A stretch of DNA of 64,000 nt from Bacteroidaceae bacterium. GTDB taxonomy: Bacteria; Bacteroidota; Bacteroidia; Bacteroidales; Bacteroidaceae. The stretch is from contig JAKSJD010000010.1 of NCBI GenBank assembly GCA_024398435.1, positions 1 to 64,000 on the forward strand. Reading direction: 5' to 3'. Positions within the stretch are counted from its first letter, which is position 1. Each line of letters starts with the position of its first letter. The translations under genes were made by a program, and so were the position numbers. Of this stretch, positions 1 through 8,607 are shown one piece after another. The notes under the pieces are model-generated. The model worked only from the letters and a program-made list of their open reading frames with translations. It had not been told where the DNA came from and searched no databases.

Positions 1-893
1 CATTCAAGAATGCGTCCGTCACGGAGAAAGGCATCTATCACCACTGGCACTGCGATGCTTGCAACAACGACTACGCCGATGCCGATGGCACGGAGAACAT
101 GACAGGCAAGACCGTGAAGGCTCGGTATAAGGCCGATGCCCTGCTCGTGGGCAATACGGTGATTGACGAGAGCCATCTGCTGGGAAGCGAGGCTATGGTA
201 ACCATCGACGGCGGCAACATCCATCTGAACATCGGCGGCAACGACCACGAGTACACCCTCAGCAAAAGCGAATATCTGACGATTGACTTCGCCCACACCT
301 TCAAACTCAAGGCAAACCAAGACCCTGACAGCAAAGGCGACTACTATGCTACATTCTACACAAGCGAAGGTGCATACAAGACACCAAGCGGAGCAAAGGC
401 ATACACAGGCAATGTGGAACCAACAGCCGATCCAGATGTGGATGCCCTCAGGATGACCGACACTGAAGGACTCATCCACAAGAGCGAGCCAGTGATACTA
501 AAAGCCTCTCAAAGCGACATCACCCTCATGCCATCCATCAATAAAGAAGCTGCAGCAGCTGAAAATGCCTTGACAGGTACCGACGTGGCAATCGCCGAAC
601 TCGGAGCCAACGACTTCGCCCTCACATTGGGCCAAAACGGCGTAGGCTTCTACATCTGGGAAGGAAAGGAAATAGCAGCCAACAAGGCTTATCTCACACT
701 CGACCCTTCTTCACAGGTCAAAGCTCTCATCTTCGTATTCGACGACGACGACCCAACAGCCGACAGCATCAACGACATCCAACGTTCCGACAACTCTGGC
801 AACGATGTGATGTACAACCTCAGCGGTATGCGCGTCGATGAGAACTATAAGGGAATCGTAATCAAGAACGGAAAGAAGTATTTGGTAAGATAA
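1..893 (+). CDS. C-terminal part of a large secreted/surface protein (5' end outside window)
   Basis: The reading frame is open from base 3 and has no start in the window, so this is the 3' end of a longer gene. The first visible residues contain a Cys-pair motif (HWHCDAC followed by an Asp-rich stretch), like small metal-binding or knuckle repeats in Bacteroidales surface proteins. The middle looks beta-rich, with no enzyme motif I recognise. The last about 30 residues (NDVMYNLSGMRV, then YKGIVIKNGKKYLVR) match the tail of the unrelated exported protein at 8608-11088. This suggests a shared C-terminal sorting or anchoring signal, perhaps a short type IX secretion variant. Function unknown. 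Confidence 0.75.
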   Translation, partial: FKNASVTEKGIYHHWHCDACNNDYADADGTENMTGKTVKARYKADALLVGNTVIDESHLLGSEAMVTIDGGNIHLNIGGNDHEYTLSKSEYLTIDFAHTFKLKANQDPDSKGDYYATFYTSEGAYKTPSGAKAYTGNVEPTADPDVDALRMTDTEGLIHKSEPVILKASQSDITLMPSINKEAAAAENALTGTDVAIAELGANDFALTLGQNGVGFYIWEGKEIAANKAYLTLDPSSQVKALIFVFDDDDPTADSINDIQRSDNSGNDVMYNLSGMRVDENYKGIVIKNGKKYLVR

Positions 894-894
894 T

Positions 895-1056
895 ATGAAG
901 AAACAATATATAGCACCAGAGCAAACAATAGTGGTAATGCTCGCCACTGACACTCTGCTCACTGGCAGCATAGACGTGTATAAGGAAGAAGTGGACGAAG
1001 AAACCACTAGGGAAAAATACGGCGAATGGGAAGAATCCGAAGGCACCGCGTGGTAG
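895..1056 (+). CDS. Small protein of 53 residues, unknown function
   Basis: An ATG lies one base after the stop of the upstream surface-protein gene, so the two are probably co-translated. The product starts MKKQYIAPEQTIVVMLATDT and is followed by a very acidic half (Glu/Asp-rich, ending GTAW). It has no signal peptide or membrane segment. Short proteins with a KKxYxxP-like start are common next to exported proteins in Prevotella, by my recollection, but I know no function. The tight coupling and sensible amino-acid use make it more likely real than chance. Confidence 0.6.
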   Translation: MKKQYIAPEQTIVVMLATDTLLTGSIDVYKEEVDEETTREKYGEWEESEGTAW

Positions 1057-1132
1057 GATAACGAGCCTCTCTCCCGTCCCTCCCCTCAGGGAGAACAGGA
1101 GGGGGGGGAATGGGTTACTTCATGAATCAAGT

Positions 1133-1164
1133 AAGAGTGGGACATACATCCCACTCTTTTTTTT
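1133..1164 (+). terminator. Rho-independent terminator
   Basis: A perfect 10-bp stem (AAGAGTGGGA at 1133-1142 with TCCCACTCTT at 1149-1158) has a 6-base loop and is followed by a T run to 1164. It ends the transcript of the surface protein and the 53-residue gene. Confidence 0.9.
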
Positions 1165-1203
1165 ATAGATGAACCCCATGAAACCCAAGAAACCCAACCA
1201 GTG

Positions 1204-1303
1204 GTCATACCGAACGAATGTGAGAAGCCCCCCAACCTGCACAACATTGCAATGCTTACTGCAAGCATGGAGATCTCCTCAGTTCTTCGAACTTCGAGAT
1301 GAC
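1204..1303. repeat. REP-like inverted element
   Basis: The left end starts GTCATACCGAACGAA and then GAGAAG. The right end carries GAGATCTCC, then TTCG, then CGAGATGAC. Read from opposite strands the two ends resemble each other and the dispersed GTCAT(T/C)CCGAGCGAAG...GAATCTC repeat seen in many bacterial genomes. A smaller inverted pair (ATGCTT and AAGCAT, near 1253-1268) sits in the middle. Only one copy is in this window, so the family assignment is from memory. Confidence 0.4.
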
Positions 1304-1549
1304 TAAATAATATGATTTTTGATTTATTCTCTACTGAACATTTCTACATTATTAATAAAAAATATAGGTGATGTTATCAAAAAAGTTGTTGGTTAAGGTT
1401 ATCGTTATCGTTTTTATTCACTATCTTTCTTGGATAAACCAAGCGACAAGTCGATAACTTCCGCGAGATAGGCTGCATCATATTAATGTACAATGGATAA
1501 TGTATAATGTACAATTTTGTTAACTTTATCGTTTTTTTTCGATATTTTT

Positions 1550-1580
1550 TTTGTACTTTGCTCGATTTGCACTATCTTTG
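1550..1580 (+). promoter_or_regulatory. Bacteroides-type promoter for the C10 protease operon
   Basis: TTTG at 1550-1553 is followed by exactly 19 bases and TATCTTTG at 1573-1580, a perfect match to the Bacteroidota primary promoter. It predicts a long (about 170-base) 5' leader before the protease ATG. The rest of the 1304-1550 gap is AT-rich and contains AATGTACAAT twice, 21 bases apart (1485 and 1506); I see no gene in it. Confidence 0.75.
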
Positions 1581-1625
1581 CCACGAAAATAGTCATTTCG
1601 CTTGTTTATATACGCAACACACAAA

Positions 1626-1721
1626 ATGAGCGATATGGTTAATATCCTGTGGTACATGGCTCTGCCGCTTACCCAGATCAGAGGCAGATTAGAGAAACAG
1701 TCTATTGCGCAGGAAATATAA
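1626..1721 (+). other. Possible 31-codon upstream ORF in the protease leader
   Basis: An ATG-TAA frame (MSDMVNILWYMALPLTQ...) lies wholly inside the predicted leader. It overlaps an inverted pair (TCTGCC and GGCAGA, near 1662-1690). It could be a leader peptide or simply a chance frame; no ribosome binding site is obvious. Confidence 0.25.
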
Positions 1722-1758
1722 GTATATATATAAAATATGGTGTTGCAAATAAAGATTT

Positions 1759-4602
1759 ATGAGAAGATGTCTTAGCTTCGTGTTTATGTTATGCACGCTT
1801 TCTGCTTTTGCAGAAAAGATAACGGAAAAGCAAGCATATGATTTGGCCTGCCGTTTTTTTAGTTCCACGGCGCTTGTGCATAAAAAGAAGTCGAGTTCTG
1901 CCACACCACGGGTGTCGCTTGCATTTAGGAAGGGCAGTGGGGAGGCAGCACTTTATGTCTTCAACAGAGAGGGCGAGAATGGTTTTGCCGTGATTGCCGG
2001 CAATGATGTCCTGGATAATCCTGTGGTCGGATGGGCCGATGAGGGAAACATCGACGAGAAGCACTTGCCAGAGGGTATGAGTGGGTTGCTCCTTGAATAC
2101 CAGAAACAGCTGGAATTCCTTCGCTCTCATCCTGAGAGTGGCAGAAAAAAGCTTGGTGAGGGAAATGGGGCTCAGACTGTTGTGGCTCCGCTCATCAAGA
2201 CAAACTGGAATCAGGCGGCTCCGTACAGTCAGATGCTCCCACCGGAGTTTCATGTGACTGGATGCGTTCCTACAGCTATGGCTCAGATAATGAACTATTG
2301 GAAATGGCCTGTTCGCGGACGCGGCATGCACACCAACCGCACCCATCCCGACAATTGGGAGCAATTGCTCAGCGAGGGTCGTTTCGATGAACTGAAGGCT
2401 GGTCGTGTCATTGCAACGGTGGATTTCTCTCAGTCGGTGTATGATTGGGACAATATGCTTGGCGACTACCGTGGCCACACCTACACTGAAAAGCAGGCGG
2501 AAGCAGTTGCCAAACTGATGCTCGACTGCAATACCGCTGTTGATGCACGCAGTCTGGGGATGGGTGGATATTCCGTAGGGGCATATGCCACGGATGCTGC
2601 AAAAGCCTTGACTCGCTACTTCTCGTATAGACCCGACTGGAAGGAAATCCTTGGCAACGAGGACTCCCTCATCATGCTGGAACTTGACCACAAACGCCCT
2701 GTGATGTTCTACGGATACCCATCCTACGGTAGCGGTGACGGACATTGCTTCGTATGTGACGGCTATAACGATGCTGGCTATTTCCACTTCAATTTCGGTT
2801 GGTCGGGGACTGGCGACGGCTATTACCTCACTTCCCTCATTAATCCTTTGGAGCAGAACTACAGCAATGTGGTCTTCGCGATAATCGGTATCCAGCCTTC
2901 GACGACCTCGTTCGAAAAGGAAGGTGTGTACTATGATGTGATAGACGGCAGCCGTGCCGGCGTAATATATGCCATGACTTCCGATGCCAATATAGAGAAC
3001 AAGGTGACGAATGAGGGTAAGGAATACACGGTTACCAAGATTTTCAGCCGTGCCTTCAACAATCTTGATGTGGCCTTCAATATCGTAAAACTTCCTGCCA
3101 CACTCGACACCATCTGCTCGGAGGCATTCCTCAGTGCCAATGTGAAGACCATCGACATCGGCTCGATTGAGATGTGGAACAATATCTACTTTGCTGACTA
3201 CTATGCCAATCCTCAGAGTTGCGGCATGAATAGCTATATGCTCAACGGTCAGCCAATCGTCGACCTCAATATCCCTGCCACAATAGGCAAGGTGCGTCCG
3301 CATCTGCTGCAATATAGCAAGACCCTCCAGTCGCTGTCGTTCGAGAACGGGATAGCGGAAATAGGTGACTCCGCTTTCTTCGGTTGCTCGAATCTTGAGT
3401 ATGTGAATCTGCCTCACACAGCCGTCAAGATAGGCAATGCGGCATTCTGCAACGGGGTCAACAACTCAAAACTTGCTTCTGTCTCTGCCCTCGATATGGC
3501 TATGTCCATAGGCGACAGAGCTTTTGATGGTTGTCCTATTGGTAACATCATACTCAATGACAATCTTACATACGTAGGCAATTTCGCTTTCTCCCACCAT
3601 AAGACTGAGTATATCGACCTTCCTGCCAAGTTGGAACGCATAGGCAGGCGGGCTTTCTATTCTGACAATCTGTATGGCTTCCGCGATACGGAGAAGAACA
3701 ATACTTCATACAGCATCCACAACGAAGCCCTGTATAACGCAGAAGGCACACGACTGATGCAAGTGCCGACAATGGTGAGAAACAGTGTCGGATATGGAAA
3801 ACGCTACGAGTTTGGTGTACTGAAGACCACCCGTACCATTTCGTCTGAGGCATTCGTGGGCTGCCGCGGCATTAGGAAAGTCACTATCCCTGCATCGGTT
3901 GTGGATATTGAGAAGGGGGCATTCCTCTATCTTGATGCACTGACCGACTTCAGCAACTACGCAACCACTCCTCAGACCATCGAAGAAGGTACCTTCGCTG
4001 ATTCGCCATTCGAATACACGAATGTGGAACGCAGGGCTAAGCTCCATGTACAGGAAGGATGTGGCGAGGCTTATGCTTCAGCACCATACTGGAACCGTTT
4101 CAACATCGTCGAGGATATTCCTGCAGGAAGTTCTCCTAAGCCTGGTTATGACGGCGAGATGAATGCTAACGGATTCATACTTACATACAAAAGTCCGGAA
4201 ATGACGTGGGAAGAAATGCGGTGCCTCTTCTCTGATAATCCAGTGCTTACCACTGACAGTGAGGGGCTGATAGTGACTACCGACAAGCTTAGCATTCATA
4301 TTGGGTGGAATGCCGAGGAATGCCTGCTGGATGAACTAATCTTCACAGAACTTGACGACCCTACGGGAATAGAAGAAATAATGAAGAGCAACAAACCGTT
4401 GTTCCTGTTCTCGGATAATACCATACGCATCTTCGGACAAAACAAGGATACTTCTGCCCGTCTTTATTCTCTTGACGGTAGGCAGATTTTCTCAGTCAAG
4501 GTGGCGGCAAACGGCGAAACGCAGGTCGTGCTGCCTGATGACGGGCTGAGAACCTACATTCTTTGCGTTGGCAACCAGTCGATAAAAATTCAGAAACGAT
4601 GA
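1759..4602 (+). CDS. C10 family (streptopain-like) cysteine protease with BspA-type leucine-rich repeats
   Basis: This is an exported cysteine protease of 947 residues. Residues 1-18 are a signal peptide (cleavage after AFA). Residues about 19-140 are a propeptide of the kind that inhibits C10 enzymes until removed. The catalytic domain (about 145-385) shows the nucleophile Cys169 in TGCVPTAMAQIMNYW, His329 in DGHCFVCDGY and Asn345 in HFNFGWSG. About 400-780 holds LRR_5/BspA-like repeats (recurring 'AFxxCxxLxxVxLP' patterns), which usually mediate binding to host or microbial surfaces. The end (about 870-947, with LYSLDGRQIF and a final IKIQKR) looks like a type A C-terminal signal for type IX secretion. 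Relatives are interpain A of Prevotella and SpeB. The unknown exported gene at 4621 follows after 18 bases and probably shares the transcript. Confidence 0.9.
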   Translation: MRRCLSFVFMLCTLSAFAEKITEKQAYDLACRFFSSTALVHKKKSSSATPRVSLAFRKGSGEAALYVFNREGENGFAVIAGNDVLDNPVVGWADEGNIDEKHLPEGMSGLLLEYQKQLEFLRSHPESGRKKLGEGNGAQTVVAPLIKTNWNQAAPYSQMLPPEFHVTGCVPTAMAQIMNYWKWPVRGRGMHTNRTHPDNWEQLLSEGRFDELKAGRVIATVDFSQSVYDWDNMLGDYRGHTYTEKQAEAVAKLMLDCNTAVDARSLGMGGYSVGAYATDAAKALTRYFSYRPDWKEILGNEDSLIMLELDHKRPVMFYGYPSYGSGDGHCFVCDGYNDAGYFHFNFGWSGTGDGYYLTSLINPLEQNYSNVVFAIIGIQPSTTSFEKEGVYYDVIDGSRAGVIYAMTSDANIENKVTNEGKEYTVTKIFSRAFNNLDVAFNIVKLPATLDTICSEAFLSANVKTIDIGSIEMWNNIYFADYYANPQSCGMNSYMLNGQPIVDLNIPATIGKVRPHLLQYSKTLQSLSFENGIAEIGDSAFFGCSNLEYVNLPHTAVKIGNAAFCNGVNNSKLASVSALDMAMSIGDRAFDGCPIGNIILNDNLTYVGNFAFSHHKTEYIDLPAKLERIGRRAFYSDNLYGFRDTEKNNTSYSIHNEALYNAEGTRLMQVPTMVRNSVGYGKRYEFGVLKTTRTISSEAFVGCRGIRKVTIPASVVDIEKGAFLYLDALTDFSNYATTPQTIEEGTFADSPFEYTNVERRAKLHVQEGCGEAYASAPYWNRFNIVEDIPAGSSPKPGYDGEMNANGFILTYKSPEMTWEEMRCLFSDNPVLTTDSEGLIVTTDKLSIHIGWNAEECLLDELIFTELDDPTGIEEIMKSNKPLFLFSDNTIRIFGQNKDTSARLYSLDGRQIFSVKVAANGETQVVLPDDGLRTYILCVGNQSIKIQKR

Positions 4603-4620
4603 TATATTGAACGGTAAATT

Positions 4621-7092
4621 ATGAATAAGAAGATATTTTTCCTTATGGTGCTGATGGCGTTTTCTGCCATAGCAAAGGCACAGTATACAATACATGTGAT
4701 AGGGCAGGACGGTACGGACAATCCTATTGATATCAAGGAAGTGGAACTCTTCCGCTGGTGGAACAGGTGGCAACTGGAGATGGTAGGCAAGGATGGCAAG
4801 ACGAAAGGTGTGTGGGATTCTCAGGACTTCCGCAAGATATACTGGACCAAGAGCCAGGAACAGGAGACCGACAGGGCTGATGTATATATGAGTGATGAAC
4901 ATCTCTCGATAAGGACGGCTGACTACAGCATAACACTCGACCCTACGGTTCTTTCTGATTCAGCAAAGTTAGTCGTGACACATCGCTACGACCTGAAAGA
5001 CCCGTTCGACGGCAAGGCACGTCGTACCGCAGTTTTCGACTTCAACCTTGATGGCAAGCACGAACTGGCTGGTACTGCCGAAATACGTATACCTATATCA
5101 GTGGACGAGGGTTTCATCCCTTGTGCCGGATATTTCAACCCAGATACGAAGGAATGGGAAGCTGTGGATCACCATTACGACAGTTCCACGGGCGAGATGG
5201 TCATCACGACTGGCCACCTGTCCACTTTCGGCGCATTCTCGATAAGCAACGAATATACCAGAGAGGCAAAACTCAACTATATGTATATGCCGGAACTAGA
5301 GAATACGAATGTCTGTGATATTGCCTTGAAACTCAAGAAAATAATGGATGCTCCAAACCCTGAAATGCAGGCACTCGACGAGTATCTCAACGATGTGGAT
5401 GTAGTGAAGACACTCGGTCTGGATTTCGGTTATTCCGCATTGGAGTCGATGGGATTCCTGCCAAGTTTCTCGGAGGAGTTCGGCGAACTTGTCAGCAATG
5501 TGGGTGTGGGACTCAACATCTATCAGGTGTGTCATTCTGCATATGAGGGCGATGAGGCTTCTGTAGCGGGAGGAACTCTGAAACTCTTAATCGGAAATAT
5601 AACCAGCGGTCTGGCTTCCGCACTCGAATCGTCGATCATGACAGCCTCAATGAGTGCCGTTGCATTCATCGATTATTCCATAAACAAGTTTGCCACCACA
5701 GCCGTGGAAGGGCGTAAGGATATCTACCGTGCCGCATATCGCTATTACTATTCCAAGGCAGGAAGCGGATGCGCTACATATCGAGACGGCTATGTCGGAT
5801 ACCGAAGCGCTACGGATTGGTATAAACTCTTCTACCCTATCATGTCGCGTACCGATCTCAACGAAAAAGAACTGACTACACTCATCGACGACACTGTCAG
5901 AACTTTCTGCAACCAGATTTGGGAAGATGAATCAGGACTTGCTGCAGCCATGAATGAGGCTCGAAACATGGGATGGACAGGTGGCGGTGGACTGAATGCA
6001 TCGATTAAGAAGGAACTCTCCGACGAATTCCGCAGCGAACTGTATAATGGCATGTTCGTGAGTGTGTTCACGGCAATAAAGAAACATCTCGAGACAGAAT
6101 ACTTCGAAAAACTCTTGAAAGACGTAGAAAGTTTCGGATCACTCATGAACCGTGTGGCAACCATAAAACTGACGGATTCCAGCAAGGGAACAGGGGCTTC
6201 CACGTTCAGTGGCTACAAGGTGCGCTTTGCTTCCATGCCTTCTGAAATCCAAGATCCAGAGAAATGGGAGTGTACGCTTGATGAAAATGGCAGCGGAAAT
6301 ATACAGTTCCGCTTGTTCCCTTATATATCTTATGGATTCCAACCACGACTGGTGTTGGTTAACGATGATGACGAGGAAGTGGCTGCATATGAATTCAGTA
6401 TCGACTATTCCAACGATCACATTCAGCCGACAACAATCGACCTAGCCACAGCAGGTATCGATATTCCAGCTGCAGTGGATGAATGGCAGTTTGAGATAAC
6501 GCCTGCATCAGTCCTGCATTCCAGCGGTGCAGAATTCCTTATACGCGACGAGTGGAACGATGGACTCAAGAAACTCTTTGATGCCGACCATACCATCTCT
6601 CCTGCTGCCGACGGTTCGTTCACTATCCAACACGACGGACTGACCATCAGCGGAGTGCTGAATCCTCAGACAGGGCGAGGCGAGGGTACATTCACCGTCA
6701 ACACCTCCTACGAATATGTATCGCCTCTCACCCTGGAGCAAAGGGAGATATGGTGGACTGATATTTGGAAAGCAGTGAACGAGAGAGTGCAGCAAGGCGA
6801 AAATGCAGCAGCAGTACTTATTGAAAAGACGGCAGAATATCCACAGACCATCTGGGATAACTGGATTTCATGCTCTGTGCAGCAGAATATTACCGGCACG
6901 TTCTCGATGAAATACTCTCAGAAGGAACAAAAATATAAAATGACATTTGAAGGCGAAGGAACATTCTCGCTCGACGGAACAGGACAGTATTCACTAGACT
7001 ATAACGAACGCGAAGAGAAATGCACCGTCCAGACCGACCGCATAAGCGTAAAGAACGGTAAGTCGAAACTCAAGGCATTGCTGATATACTGA
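4621..7092 (+). CDS. Unknown exported protein, 823 residues
   Basis: The gene starts 18 bases after the C10 protease stop, with no promoter between them. Residues 1-21 are a signal peptide (ending AIAKAQ). Residues about 80-205 look like a ZU5/beta-sandwich module, ending with the pattern GYFNPDTKEWE ... TTGHLSTFGAFSI. A largely helical middle (about 215-500) contains a long Ala/Ser/Gly-rich hydrophobic stretch (about 313-350), unusual for a soluble secreted protein. The last third is beta-rich. I recognise no enzyme motif, no lipobox and no type IX tail. Partnership with the protease is inferred only from the operon. Confidence 0.8.
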   Translation: MNKKIFFLMVLMAFSAIAKAQYTIHVIGQDGTDNPIDIKEVELFRWWNRWQLEMVGKDGKTKGVWDSQDFRKIYWTKSQEQETDRADVYMSDEHLSIRTADYSITLDPTVLSDSAKLVVTHRYDLKDPFDGKARRTAVFDFNLDGKHELAGTAEIRIPISVDEGFIPCAGYFNPDTKEWEAVDHHYDSSTGEMVITTGHLSTFGAFSISNEYTREAKLNYMYMPELENTNVCDIALKLKKIMDAPNPEMQALDEYLNDVDVVKTLGLDFGYSALESMGFLPSFSEEFGELVSNVGVGLNIYQVCHSAYEGDEASVAGGTLKLLIGNITSGLASALESSIMTASMSAVAFIDYSINKFATTAVEGRKDIYRAAYRYYYSKAGSGCATYRDGYVGYRSATDWYKLFYPIMSRTDLNEKELTTLIDDTVRTFCNQIWEDESGLAAAMNEARNMGWTGGGGLNASIKKELSDEFRSELYNGMFVSVFTAIKKHLETEYFEKLLKDVESFGSLMNRVATIKLTDSSKGTGASTFSGYKVRFASMPSEIQDPEKWECTLDENGSGNIQFRLFPYISYGFQPRLVLVNDDDEEVAAYEFSIDYSNDHIQPTTIDLATAGIDIPAAVDEWQFEITPASVLHSSGAEFLIRDEWNDGLKKLFDADHTISPAADGSFTIQHDGLTISGVLNPQTGRGEGTFTVNTSYEYVSPLTLEQREIWWTDIWKAVNERVQQGENAAAVLIEKTAEYPQTIWDNWISCSVQQNITGTFSMKYSQKEQKYKMTFEGEGTFSLDGTGQYSLDYNEREEKCTVQTDRISVKNGKSKLKALLIY

Positions 7093-7128
7093 ACGATAAA
7101 CGATGAATGATTAGACAATTAAAAAAAA

Positions 7129-7161
7129 CCGGCACACAAAGAAAGTGTGTCGGCTTTTTTT
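7129..7161 (+). terminator. Rho-independent terminator after the protease operon
   Basis: CCGGCACAC (7129-7137) pairs with GTGTGTCGG (7145-7153) with one wobble, then CTTTTTTT. It is preceded by an A run, so it could work in both directions. Confidence 0.85.
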
Positions 7162-7403
7162 CTGCTTCAATTCAGTAAAACTGTAATTACTGTAACTGTT
7201 GTTTCCACATTATTTATATAAAATATAGGCGGTAATTAATATAATTGACTCCGTCGAATGAAATAATTCTGCAATCTGCATCCTGCATTGACTCAGTTTT
7301 TACATTTTTGGGGGGTAGAAAGTGCAAAATATTACTTCGTCGAACTAAAGTTTCTGCATTTTTTGTAACTTTGCACCCGAAACGATTAAAAGATGAATGA
7401 AAT
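7162..7403 (+). promoter_or_regulatory. Intergenic region with -7 promoter box
   Basis: TAACTTTG at 7366-7373, about 30 bases before the next ATG, matches the Bacteroidota -7 box; no clear TTTG lies 19-20 bases upstream. The rest is AT-rich with small tandem echoes (CTGCAAT, CTGCATC and CTGCATT near 7270). I see no gene here. Confidence 0.5.
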
Positions 7404-8555
7404 ATGAAGAAACTCTTTACTTTTTTTCTCGTAATGATGATGGTTGCCTCTGCTGCCAGTGGCGCAGTACAAGAACTGGACGGTAATTATTTCATGCTTG
7501 GACATCATCACCAGTTGGTGACTCTCGTACATTATGACAAGGGACATCTCAGTTTTGTGGGTATCGTGGGCGATGAGATTACTGGCATTTGGCTCAACGA
7601 ATCGATGCTTCCTAACGAGGTGAGCACTACCGAAACGAAAACTACTGTCAAGTATGGCCCGGATAAAGTGTATGTACAGACAGGGGGCGATGTGGCGCGT
7701 CTGTCGATACCTGACGTAGTGGATGTTGATGGATTCGAAGCTTTGGTAAAGGAGAATGTCGAAAATAGGAACTGGAAAATAGATGGCTATCACAAGAATA
7801 AGGGTGCGGACTGTGTCATGCAGTTTTGCACTTCCATCCTCACGGCAGCTGACAGCACGCGTTATCGCGAGGAGTATGCCGATTTGTTCCTCAATGCCGA
7901 TGTGTTCATGAGTGAGCGGGTGAACAGCAGATATGCCGACGATGTCAGGAAATGGGCGGATACGTTGGCTGTGTCCCAGAAGTACGACTATGTGGAATAC
8001 GTCACAGTGAAGGCTGCCGACTGGGGCGACAACATGCCTAACGAACTGTATGCATGGATTATCCGTATGATTAAGGGTGTAAACCAAAAGCAAAAAGATA
8101 ATCCGGTAGAGGTGGCTAATGTGCCATCCGACACTACCATTACCGTTGGGCCTCCAACGATTCCTGAACCTGAAAACAAAGACGAAAAGACGGAAGAGAA
8201 GAAAGTCGTATCGAAGGATGATACGGCTGTGCCTGCTGGATTTGAATATCCTTCCTCAATTTTAATGACCTTTGACGGCTATTCGTTCAGTTCGTATAAC
8301 GCAAAATACGAATATACATACGACCACAGTACCGGACGCTACAAGCTTGCTTCGGAACGTGTTCCGCAGGCCAATGGGGCGGCACCTGCATACAGACAGC
8401 GAATCGTCGTTTGGCTCGATGGTCCGAAGTGGATTGTCAATAGTTTCAAAACTTCTGCTGCATTGCCTTATGAGGCTCCGCGTCAGTTTAGTGATGCTGA
8501 ATTGAAGAAGATTGTCCGCGGCATCAAACCTGGTGCGAGCTATACTGACAAATAA
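7404..8555 (+). CDS. Unknown exported protein, 383 residues
   Basis: The first 20 residues are a signal peptide (MKKLFTFFLVMMMVASAASG). Residues about 20-230 form a mixed, aromatic-rich domain I cannot assign. A Pro/Glu/Lys-rich linker (about 235-275, PPTIPEPENKDEKTEEKK) joins it to a C-terminal domain of about 110 residues that resembles a small beta-sandwich (GYSFSSYNAKYEYTYD and RIVVWLDGPKW). No catalytic motif or lipobox is visible. The next gene starts 52 bases downstream without a promoter, so the two probably form one transcript. Confidence 0.75.
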   Translation: MKKLFTFFLVMMMVASAASGAVQELDGNYFMLGHHHQLVTLVHYDKGHLSFVGIVGDEITGIWLNESMLPNEVSTTETKTTVKYGPDKVYVQTGGDVARLSIPDVVDVDGFEALVKENVENRNWKIDGYHKNKGADCVMQFCTSILTAADSTRYREEYADLFLNADVFMSERVNSRYADDVRKWADTLAVSQKYDYVEYVTVKAADWGDNMPNELYAWIIRMIKGVNQKQKDNPVEVANVPSDTTITVGPPTIPEPENKDEKTEEKKVVSKDDTAVPAGFEYPSSILMTFDGYSFSSYNAKYEYTYDHSTGRYKLASERVPQANGAAPAYRQRIVVWLDGPKWIVNSFKTSAALPYEAPRQFSDAELKKIVRGIKPGASYTDK

Positions 8556-8607
8556 TTCACTTGAAGAAATAATTAGATAATTATAATAAATAAAAAACAA
8601 ACAAAGT

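Noticed and set aside
1626-1721. Treating the upstream ORF of the protease as a confirmed gene
   Set aside because: There is no ribosome binding site and no amino-acid bias of the kind that makes the leuC leader convincing; kept only as a possible feature.
1789-3417. 542-codon open frame on the - strand
   Set aside because: It lies opposite the C10 protease, which has clear catalytic motifs; the reverse frame shows no family features and is a codon-use shadow.
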